A stretch of DNA of 28,249 bases, from the NCBI GenBank assembly GCA_034933145.1, contig JAYFOA010000043.1:1-28249 (forward strand), in the 5' to 3' direction. Below, in pieces: positions 23,060 to 28,249 of this stretch; position 1 is the first letter of the stretch, and every line of letters begins with the position of its first letter. Origin of the DNA: UBA4644 sp034933145. GTDB lineage: Bacteria; Bacillota; Clostridia; Oscillospirales; Butyricicoccaceae. A program made the position numbers and the translations under genes. A model generated the notes under the pieces. That model was given only the letters and a program-made list of their open reading frames with translations. It did not search any database and was not told the origin of the DNA.

Positions 23060-24624
23060 TCGCCCACCTCGATCTCCTCGATGATGCTCCGAATGGCCTC
23101 CCGCAGTTTATCCTCCCGCCGCACGATCTCTTCGATCTCCGCGTTCAGCTTCGTAATATCTACCCGCTCACGGGTGTCCTCCGCCTCCACATAGGTGGAA
23201 ACGGAAAGGTTATAAGCGTTCCCGCTGATTTCTTCATAGGCCGCCAGATGGGAGAAGTGCGCGATTTCCGCGCGCTGTGCGAAAACGTCCACGATCCGCC
23301 CGATGTTCTCCGGGGTCAGCTTATTGCTGTTCGTGACCTTGATGCACTCATTGCCGGCGTCGATGAACAGGGTCTTGTTATCGTTCTTGTTTTTCTTCAT
23401 CACCATGATGCAGGTGGCGATGGACGTGCCGAAAAACAGGTTGCTCGGCAGCTGGATGACGCAGTCCACATAGTTGTTGTCGATCAGATACTTGCGGATT
23501 TTCTGTTCCGCGCCGCCGCGGTACAGGATGCCGGGGAAGCAGACGATGGCCGCCGTGCCGTTGGACGCCAGCCATGAAAGGCTGTGCATGATAAAGGCCA
23601 GGTCGGCCTTGCTCTTCGGCGCCAGAACGCCGGCGGGAGAAAAGCGGGGATCATTGATCAGCAGCGGGTTTTCGTCCCCCGCCCAATGGATGGAATAAGG
23701 AGGATTGGACACGATCAGCTCAAACGGCTCATCGTCCCAGTGCTGCGGCTCTGTCAGGGTATCTTCACAGGCGATACTGAAATAATTGAAGTCGACGTCA
23801 TGCAAAAACATGTTGATGCGGCACAGGTTGTAGGTGGTGATATTGATCTCCTGCCCGTAGAACCCGTTGCGGATGGCGTCCCTGCCCAGGATCTTTTCCG
23901 CTTTCAAAAGCAGCGAGCCGGAACCGCAGGCGGGGTCATACACCTTATTGATCTCGGTTTTGCCCACGGTGCCCAGCCTTGTCAGCAGCTCGGAAACTTC
24001 GGCGGGCGTATAGAACTCGCCGCCGGATTTGCCCGCGCCGGAGGCGTACATAGACATGAGATACTCATAGGCGTCGCCAAAGGCGTCGATCGAGTGGTCT
24101 TTCACGTCGCCGAGGTTCATGTTGCCCACGCCGTTTAACAGCTTGACCAGCTTTTCATTGCGCTTTGCCACGGTGGCGCCCAGCTTGTTGCTGTTGACGT
24201 CAAAATCATCGAACAGACCGGCAAAGTTGCTCTCTGACTCGCTGCCTCTCGCGGACTCCTCGATGTGAACAAATATGCGTTCCAGCGTTTCGTTCAGGTT
24301 TTCATCGCTTGCCGCCCCGGCCCGGACATTACAGAACAGCTCGCTCGGCAGGAGGAAACAGCCTCTTTCCTGAACCACCCCGGCCCGCGCCTCTTCGGCT
24401 TCCTCGTCCGGCATCTTTGCAAAATTGAAATCCATGATGCCGGAATCATGTTCATTCTTGTTTATGTAGCTGGCCAAGTTTTCGGAGATATAGCGATAGA
24501 ACATCGTGCCCAGCACATAGTTTTTAAAGTCCCAGCCATCGACCGCCCCGCGCAGCTCATCCGCGATCGCCCAGATGGCGCGGTGCAGCTCGTCCCGTTC
24601 CTGCTCTTTTTTCGTATCAATCAT
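23056..24624 (-). CDS. hsdM: Type I restriction-modification DNA methyltransferase subunit
   Basis: This 522-residue protein starts at 24624 behind AGGAGC. The N-terminal helical domain (HsdM_N type) spans ~10-145. The N6_Mtase core has FYTPAEVSELLTRLG near 205, motif I DPACGSGSLLLKAEK at 230-243, GQEIN near 258 and catalytic motif IV NPPYS at 307-311. The C-terminal helical tail (INKLNAEIEEIVRREDKLREAI style) contacts HsdS. It methylates adenine at N6 in the HsdS-chosen target using S-adenosylmethionine. Gene order M-S-R with a 4-base M/S overlap indicates one operon. All catalytic residues I can check are present, so methylation should be active even with HsdR interrupted. Confidence 0.95.
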   Translation of the reverse strand: MIDTKKEQERDELHRAIWAIADELRGAVDGWDFKNYVLGTMFYRYISENLASYINKNEHDSGIMDFNFAKMPDEEAEEARAGVVQERGCFLLPSELFCNVRAGAASDENLNETLERIFVHIEESARGSESESNFAGLFDDFDVNSNKLGATVAKRNEKLVKLLNGVGNMNLGDVKDHSIDAFGDAYEYLMSMYASGAGKSGGEFYTPAEVSELLTRLGTVGKTEINKVYDPACGSGSLLLKAEKILGRDAIRNGFYGQEINITTYNLCRINMFLHDVDFNYFSIACEDTLTEPQHWDDEPFELIVSNPPYSIHWAGDENPLLINDPRFSPAGVLAPKSKADLAFIMHSLSWLASNGTAAIVCFPGILYRGGAEQKIRKYLIDNNYVDCVIQLPSNLFFGTSIATCIMVMKKNKNDNKTLFIDAGNECIKVTNSNKLTPENIGRIVDVFAQRAEIAHFSHLAAYEEISGNAYNLSVSTYVEAEDTRERVDITKLNAEIEEIVRREDKLREAIRSIIEEIEVGE

Positions 24625-24720
24625 TTATATGGCTCCTGATTCACGGATGTGATCTATATTTCTACAGTAATTTCCATTATGGCACAAATTTTTCGTTTTT
24701 ACAACTCGGCATCCGGGCAA

Positions 24721-24742
24721 GAAAAGCAGGGTTTCACCCTGC
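24721..24742 (-). terminator. Terminator hairpin before hsdM (second)
   Basis: On the minus strand GCAGGGT-GAA-ACCCTGC is followed by TTTTCTTGCC. It sits about 100 bases upstream of hsdM and insulates it from upstream transcription. Confidence 0.65.
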
Positions 24743-24763
24743 GGCGGCAAGGGGCCAGCACAC

Positions 24764-24799
24764 AAAAAACGCAGCGCCGGCCAAACGACCCGCGCTGCG
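24764..24799 (-). terminator. Terminator hairpin joined to REP copies (first)
   Basis: CGCAGCGC pairs with GCGCTGCG, and on the minus strand TTTTTTGTG follows. It is almost identical to the hairpin at 25412-25448; both are followed on the plus strand by the same ~30 bases and then a REP. Confidence 0.75.
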
Positions 24800-24828
24800 T
24801 CTGCATATTCGGCTGATCTGATCTGCTT

Positions 24829-24851
24829 GAACGGTCAAGACCGTTTCCTAC
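24829..24851 (-). repeat. REP element, copy 3
   Basis: GAACGGTCAAGACCGTTTCCTAC lacks one base of the outer pair but keeps the GTAG foot on the minus strand (shown as its core here; total 23 bp with CTAC end). Confidence 0.8.
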
Positions 24852-24867
24852 ATTACACCGTCCCCGC

Positions 24868-24890
24868 GGACGGTCAAAACCGTTCCCTAC
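24868..24890 (-). repeat. REP element, copy 4 (diverged)
   Basis: GGACGGTC-AA-AACCGTTCC has one base lost and one changed; the CTAC end (GTAG foot) is intact. It is 16 bases from copy 3 and in the same orientation. Confidence 0.75.
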
Positions 24891-24903
24891 ATAAGACCGG
24901 GCT

Positions 24904-25305
24904 TTAAAACTGCCACTCAACCGCTCTGTTATCCGCGTGATAATGCAATATACAAGAGGCGTGCGGCAAGAAAAATACTTTCATGGCATCAAGATTTGAA
25001 TCCGGAAACACCTTTTGCGCAAATTGACTGTTTGCAGCAATTTTGACTTTGTCATCCTGGCTGTCGCTAAAAATAACACTTCCGGCAATCTTAACATAAT
25101 TTAGATTTTCATCTGTGGCGCAAAAACTGATATAAGGATTTGCATTGAGCTGCTCAAATACGTCTTCGTCCGACGATGTATAGAAAAACATTCCTCTGCT
25201 GCAGTAAAATACCAGTTCAAAAGGCCTTATATCCGATTTTCCATCATTGCAGGTGGCCAGGCTCCCATATTTATTTCGCTCGATAAAACCAATGATTTCA
25301 TTCAT
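24904..25305 (-). CDS. PNPOx-like (split-barrel) flavin-binding protein
   Basis: This protein has about 133 residues from the ATG at 25305 (MNEIIGFIERNKYG); a TTG at 25332 gives nine more codons but is less likely. The split-barrel pattern of the pyridoxamine-phosphate-oxidase-like family is clear: YGSLATCNDGKSDIRPFELVFY, GMFFYTSSDEDVFEQLNANPYISFCATDE and YVKIAGSVIFSDSQD in outline. Such proteins usually bind FMN, F420 or haem and reduce small substrates. No residue here fixes the substrate. It is a single gene with terminators and REP copies just downstream. The promoter should lie in 25306-25400. Confidence 0.82.
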   Translation of the reverse strand: MNEIIGFIERNKYGSLATCNDGKSDIRPFELVFYCSRGMFFYTSSDEDVFEQLNANPYISFCATDENLNYVKIAGSVIFSDSQDDKVKIAANSQFAQKVFPDSNLDAMKVFFLPHASCILHYHADNRAVEWQF

Positions 25306-25411
25306 AATCAAACGCTGCCCCTCTCTTTTCAAATAGGATTAACCTGCAGTTCATTTTAGTATTTTCCCCGGCGGGCAACTATATTCATTTTCTGGCAGGA
25401 GGACAGCGCAC

Positions 25412-25448
25412 AAAAAGCGCAGCGCCGGCCATAACGGCCCGCGCTGCG
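25412..25448 (-). terminator. Terminator hairpin after the M50 protease gene
   Basis: CGCAGCGC-c-GGCC pairs with GGCC-c-GCGCTGCG, followed on the minus strand by TTTTTGTG. It is a near copy of 24764-24799. Confidence 0.8.
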
Positions 25449-25478
25449 TCTGCGTATTCGGCTGATCTTATCTGCTTC

Positions 25479-25502
25479 GGAACGGTCAAGACCGTTCCCT
25501 GC
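25479..25502 (-). repeat. REP element, copy 5
   Basis: The core GGAACGGTCAAGACCGTTCC is perfect. The end is CTGC, giving a GCAG foot instead of GTAG on the minus strand. It lies 38 bases past the stop of the M50 gene. Confidence 0.88.
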
Positions 25503-25540
25503 GGCCGTAAAGTCTGCCCGCGCGTCCCCCGCCCGGCGGC

Positions 25541-26686
25541 TCATACCCCGCGGCACTCTTCCGCGATCCGCAAAAGCTCCCGTTCGCTTTCCAGATCCCC
25601 GGCATACGGATAGGTCAGCGCGCGCTTTTCAAACCGGTCCCTGATCTGCCGCGCCTTGGGGGTGTCCTGTTCCTGCAGCAGCGCATAGGCATACTCCGTG
25701 CGGATCACCGCCGGGAACTTCCCCATCTGCTTCATGAACTTCAGCTGCTCCCCGCTGCGCAGCCGGTCCATGACCTCGACGTCTTTGCTCCCGACCAGCT
25801 CGCAGTACAGCCGGTCGCAGATCAGCAGGCGGCGGTGAAGCCCGACGATCGCCGTATCCATGGACAGCAGCCGGTCCATCAGGTCTTTTGCCGCGTCAAA
25901 GGCATGGGTGTCCAGGAGGCGGTTCGCGGCAAACACGCCCAGAACGGCCGTCATGCTGTTTTTCATGCCCTCGTCGGACGGAACCGCGAACCATTCCTCC
26001 GGCATGTCCCGCAGCCGGGCGCCCTTGGCCATCTGCTCATTGGCTTTCATCTGCACCCAGAAGGCAAACAGGGCGTCCGGGCTTTTGCCAAGCGATCTGG
26101 CGTTATAGCCGTCGTTGTCCACCGTCCCGAGGCGCAGCGGAATGCCGTTCATCAGCGCGAGCCCGAAGCCGCTGACGCACAGCAGCAGGAACAGCAGCCC
26201 CAGAAAAGGAAGCTTCCCCCACAGCGCATAGGCCGCGAGGAAAACCAGCGCGGCAAGAATATTCATCAGCGAGCCGCCGAGGTTATACAGCACATAGGGG
26301 ATCTTTCCGTCCTTCATGTCCGGGGGGCTCATCAGGCACTGCCCGCCCGTCCCGACCAGCGACATGCGGCGGAACCGGATCTTCCCCGCCTCCTTACTCC
26401 ACATGAGACTTCCGATCCGGAAGGAGGAAAAGCGGTAGCCGGTGAGCAGGCCGAAAACCAGATGTCCCGCTTCGTGAAGGATCATCTGCAGGAAAAACGC
26501 CGCGTAAATGCAGAGCAGCAAAAGGCCCAGCCGCATCAGATATTCGCCAAACGAAAGGCCCGCGGCCAGGTTGGATGCGGAATAGGCAATGACCGTATAG
26601 CCGCAGGCGGCGCCCAGGAGCAGGAAAAACACGATGCCCCAGAAATTACTTCCCTTTTTTACTTTCTTCTCTTGCTTCTTTTGCAT
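25541..26686 (-). CDS. M50-family membrane metalloprotease
   Basis: This protein has 381 residues from the ATG at 26686 (MQKKQEKKVKKGSN), preceded by AGAAGGA; the longer frame to 26776 reads through a REP. Helices are seen at about 15-38 and 50-70, then the zinc site HEAGH (71-75) within LQMILHEAGHLVFGLLTGY, further helices at about 140-190, and the second metal-ligand motif of the family in a degenerate form, NGIPLRLGTVDNDGYNARSLG (Asp near 200). The last ~170 residues are soluble and helical, perhaps a TPR-like domain. M50 enzymes cut substrates inside the membrane; site-2 proteases release anti-sigma factors or pheromones. No partner gene is adjacent, so the substrate is unknown. Confidence 0.87.
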   Translation of the reverse strand: MQKKQEKKVKKGSNFWGIVFFLLLGAACGYTVIAYSASNLAAGLSFGEYLMRLGLLLLCIYAAFFLQMILHEAGHLVFGLLTGYRFSSFRIGSLMWSKEAGKIRFRRMSLVGTGGQCLMSPPDMKDGKIPYVLYNLGGSLMNILAALVFLAAYALWGKLPFLGLLFLLLCVSGFGLALMNGIPLRLGTVDNDGYNARSLGKSPDALFAFWVQMKANEQMAKGARLRDMPEEWFAVPSDEGMKNSMTAVLGVFAANRLLDTHAFDAAKDLMDRLLSMDTAIVGLHRRLLICDRLYCELVGSKDVEVMDRLRSGEQLKFMKQMGKFPAVIRTEYAYALLQEQDTPKARQIRDRFEKRALTYPYAGDLESERELLRIAEECRGV

Positions 26687-26765
26687 ATCCTTCTGTTTCC
26701 TTCTGTTTGCCTCCGGCAAATCGATTTTTTGTCGGCAACGGCCGGGCCCGCCACGGTATCCCCGC

Positions 26766-26789
26766 GGAACGGTCAAGACCGTTCCCTAC
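26766..26789 (-). repeat. REP element, copy 6
   Basis: It is a perfect consensus copy: GGAACGGTCAAGACCGTTCC followed by CTAC. CCCGC precedes it on the plus strand. It lies upstream of the M50 gene and covers the in-frame extension of that gene. Confidence 0.95.
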
Positions 26790-26884
26790 GGTCATAAAGC
26801 CCGCCCGGCATCCTCCGCCCGGCGGCTCATCCCCGCGGCACTCCTTTGCGATCTGTTTTGTCAGGTTCGTAGAGCCGTCCCCAC

Positions 26885-26908
26885 GGAACGGTCAAGCCCG
26901 TTCCCTAC
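26885..26908 (-). repeat. REP element, copy 7, supplying the RAYT stop codon
   Basis: GGAACGGTC-AA-GCCCGTTCC has one changed base in the stem, followed by CTAC. On the minus strand the transposase frame enters this REP and ends at a TGA within it. A more decayed copy follows at 26917-26936. Confidence 0.85.
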
Positions 26909-27419
26909 GTGAGGGGTGGTCAAAGCCGTTCTCTGCGCCCCCCAAAGATTCCTCTGCTGCCGAGGCTGTAAGCAGCCGCAACGGATTTTCGTCAATATAC
27001 CGCCACACGGCCTGATATTCCTGTTCATTCCGGATTACCCGATCATAAAAAGATTTTTGCCAGACCCTTACGCCCGGATCTTTTTCATGTATCCGTTTTG
27101 AAACGCCCGATTTGTATAGGCCGACGACGGCAGATACCGTAGGGAACGGTCTTGACCGTTCCGCCCCGACGTTACCGCCGATTCTGATGATGGCATGTAT
27201 ATGATTTGACATAATGATATATTTTTCAATGCTCACGCCGTCAAAATGCTCCGGAACTTTCAGCGGCTCATCCGCCGCGATTTTGCCATATTCGTTAAGC
27301 TTCTTTGTCGCACCAAACAAATGATTTTTCCCGTATGTGCATATTGTAACATAATAATCATTTTGCCGCGCGTAGTCATAATTGCGCAATCGCGTCGGTT
27401 TTCGATTCGGCAGGTTCAT
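26892..27419 (-). CDS. REP-associated tyrosine transposase (RAYT, Y1_Tnp/IS200-like)
   Basis: This 175-residue protein starts at 27419 behind GGAGG. It has the Y1 transposase fold (PF01797): NYDYARQNDYYVTICTYG near 15, the HUH motif IMSNHIHAIIRIGG (His-x-His near 73-75), VWQKSFYDRVIRNEQEY near 118 and the catalytic-Tyr helix WRYIDENPLR near 140. RAYTs bind and nick REP hairpins at a GTAG-type foot. Two oddities are visible. Residues ~84-94 (AERSRPFPTV) are a REP copy carried in frame inside the gene, and the C-terminal ENGFDHPSRRERA with its stop comes from REP sequence. A further REP lies 14 bases upstream of the ATG. The gene is probably still functional, because the core motifs remain in frame. 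Confidence 0.92.
   Translation of the reverse strand: MNLPNRKPTRLRNYDYARQNDYYVTICTYGKNHLFGATKKLNEYGKIAADEPLKVPEHFDGVSIEKYIIMSNHIHAIIRIGGNVGAERSRPFPTVSAVVGLYKSGVSKRIHEKDPGVRVWQKSFYDRVIRNEQEYQAVWRYIDENPLRLLTASAAEESLGGAENGFDHPSRRERA
27139..27163 (+). repeat. REP element, copy 8, inside the RAYT gene, opposite orientation
   Basis: GTAG then GGAACGGTC-TT-GACCGTTCC reads on the plus strand, the reverse of all other copies. It adds codons to the transposase without breaking the frame, between the HUH motif and the Tyr helix. Confidence 0.95.
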
Positions 27420-27433
27420 AAAGCCTCCCTTGC

Positions 27434-27457
27434 GGAACGGTCAAGACCGTTCCCTAC
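27434..27457 (-). repeat. REP element, copy 9, just upstream of the RAYT gene
   Basis: It is a perfect consensus copy ending in CTAC. It lies 14 bases before the RAYT start and directly abuts its ribosome binding site, so a hairpin in the mRNA leader could affect translation. Confidence 0.95.
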
Positions 27458-27532
27458 ATGAGTTATATGTCGCACGTTTGCGATCGCCGACGCGGGACGA
27501 GAGTTCCTCCCCTACATTTACGCCGTCCCCGC

Positions 27533-27556
27533 GGAACGGTCAAGACCGTTCCCTAC
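27533..27556 (-). repeat. REP element, copy 10
   Basis: It is a perfect consensus copy ending in CTAC, preceded by CCCCGC as in copy 6. It lies between the RAYT gene and the flavodoxin-like gene. Confidence 0.95.
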
Positions 27557-27592
27557 GGTCCTAAAGCCCTCCCCGCCCCTGCACGCCCTCCG

Positions 27593-28249
27593 TCAGCTTT
27601 TCCAGGGGCGCTTTTCCTTCAGCCAGCCCTTCGCCTTCCAATATTCATAGTCCGGGGGATTGAAGCCCCCGCGCTTTTCAAAAAACCGCATCACATAGAA
27701 CAGCAGCTTTGCTTTCAGCGACGGGGTCACGCGGCCGTCCCGCCGGCGCAGCTTCCGCGCAAGAAACGTCATTTTCTCCCCGATCTCCCACTTTTTCTTA
27801 TCGGAAACCCCGTCCCAGGAGATCGCCGCCACGCCCTTTCCATAGGTGTAGATCCGGCCGACGCCCCAGAACGAAAGGCTGTCCTTGATATCCTTATTGG
27901 TCGAGCGCATGCCGCCGCCGGCCGCGGTGGAAATGCACACCGCCTGTTTCCGGAACATCTTTTCCGACGGCCGGTGGACCATCCACCGGTAACCGTAATG
28001 ATCCAGCAGGCTTTTCATCTGGCCGGTCACATGGAGCACATAGACCGGCGAGCAGAAGATCAGAACGTCCGCTTCATCGATGCGCTCCGTGATCGGCTGT
28101 ATATACCCATAGTGGGGGCATTTCGTCTCGCCCTCCATAAAGCATCTGGTGCAGCCGCAGCAGGGCTCCGGCATGTCCCGGGGCAGAAAGATCTCACGGA
28201 TCTCCTCCCCGCTCCCCAGCTGCTCCGCCAGCATGCGCCCGATGTGATA
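27593..28249 (-). CDS. Flavodoxin-like NAD(P)H-dependent oxidoreductase, 5' end cut by the window
   Basis: At least 218 residues are in frame; the frame is open to the right edge (YHIGR precedes the Met at 28234), so the first ~20-30 residues, with the phosphate-binding GSPR-type loop, lie outside. Visible features are EPCCGCTRCFMEGETKCPHY with a Cys cluster near residue 24-35 from that Met, DVLIFCSPVYVLHVTGQMKSLLDHY (the typical 'SPVY...K..DR' flavin-binding region, near 55-80) and ISTAAGGGM near 100. This is the FMN_red / iron-sulfur flavoprotein-like group (PF03358 type). The Cys cluster CCGC-x2-C suggests an iron-sulfur-flavoprotein relative. The enzyme transfers electrons from NAD(P)H; the substrate is unknown. 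Confidence 0.82.
   Translation of the reverse strand, partial: YHIGRMLAEQLGSGEEIREIFLPRDMPEPCCGCTRCFMEGETKCPHYGYIQPITERIDEADVLIFCSPVYVLHVTGQMKSLLDHYGYRWMVHRPSEKMFRKQAVCISTAAGGGMRSTNKDIKDSLSFWGVGRIYTYGKGVAAISWDGVSDKKKWEIGEKMTFLARKLRRRDGRVTPSLKAKLLFYVMRFFEKRGGFNPPDYEYWKAKGWLKEKRPWKS

Noticed and set aside
24625..24700. Promoter for hsdM (TTGTGC, 17 bases, TAGAAA on the minus strand)
   Set aside because: The -10 match is poor and other AT-rich choices are equally good, so it is not listed as a feature.
27491..27516. GTAGGGGAGGAACTCTCGTC-like segment as another REP
   Set aside because: It has a GTAG foot but only weak self-pairing and a different core; it may be a second family, but one copy is not enough.
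24829..27556. Short REP palindromes as a CRISPR array
   Set aside because: Copies are irregularly spaced, in both orientations, and no cas genes are present; they match REP elements with a RAYT instead.

Overview
The window looks like a chromosomal stretch from an anaerobic gut-type Firmicute, probably class Clostridia near the Oscillospiraceae. This is inferred from the protein style, the strong AGGAGG-type ribosome binding sites and the clostridial-type prophage genes; no marker gene settles it. Almost every gene is on the minus strand, so the operons read right to left.

Region 1 (1-14822) is a partial podovirus-like prophage. In transcription order it holds a scaffold protein, an N4-gp56-type major capsid protein, a small capsid-associated protein, a terminator hairpin, and a long tail fibre with a connector-like head and an AT-rich tip. 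Two tiny tail-associated proteins, a probable tail nozzle protein, a coiled-coil protein and a structural protein follow. The last gene is a large virion-protein-like ORF that continues, in the same frame but across one TAG codon, into a DNA/RNA non-specific nuclease toxin domain. Two related probable immunity genes follow. No terminase, portal, integrase or lysis gene is present. The first 57 bases of the window repeat a segment of the toxin-carrying gene, as expected if a second (orphan) toxin cassette lies just outside the left edge.

Region 2 (14823-17830) is a boundary zone. It holds a rightward set of three very small genes, the last with an HMA-like fold, then three leftward hypothetical genes (a PH-like protein, a four-helix membrane protein and a zinc-ribbon protein), then three terminator hairpins in a row.

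Region 3 (17830-24624) is a type I restriction-modification operon, hsdM-hsdS-hsdR, plus an Mrr-family nuclease gene. hsdM and hsdS look intact. hsdS carries four 12-bp repeats coding for a TAEL-type spacer, as in the type IC enzymes EcoR124I/II, where repeat number changes the recognised sequence. hsdR is cut by an in-frame TAG between its two helicase lobes. Methylation can therefore continue and could switch specificity, while classical restriction is probably off unless the stop is bypassed or the halves complement each other.

Region 4 (24625-28249) holds a PNPOx-like flavoprotein gene, an M50 membrane metalloprotease gene, a REP-associated tyrosine transposase (RAYT) gene and a flavodoxin-like oxidoreductase gene running off the right edge. 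Between and inside these genes lie copies of a 24-bp palindromic REP element with a GTAG foot. Two more copies sit inside the prophage. One copy is embedded in frame in the transposase gene and another supplies its stop codon.

The most interesting points are the virion-protein/nuclease toxin with its orphan-cassette scar, the slippage-prone HsdS paired with an interrupted HsdR, the REP/RAYT system, and the two in-frame amber codons that each interrupt an otherwise continuous long protein.
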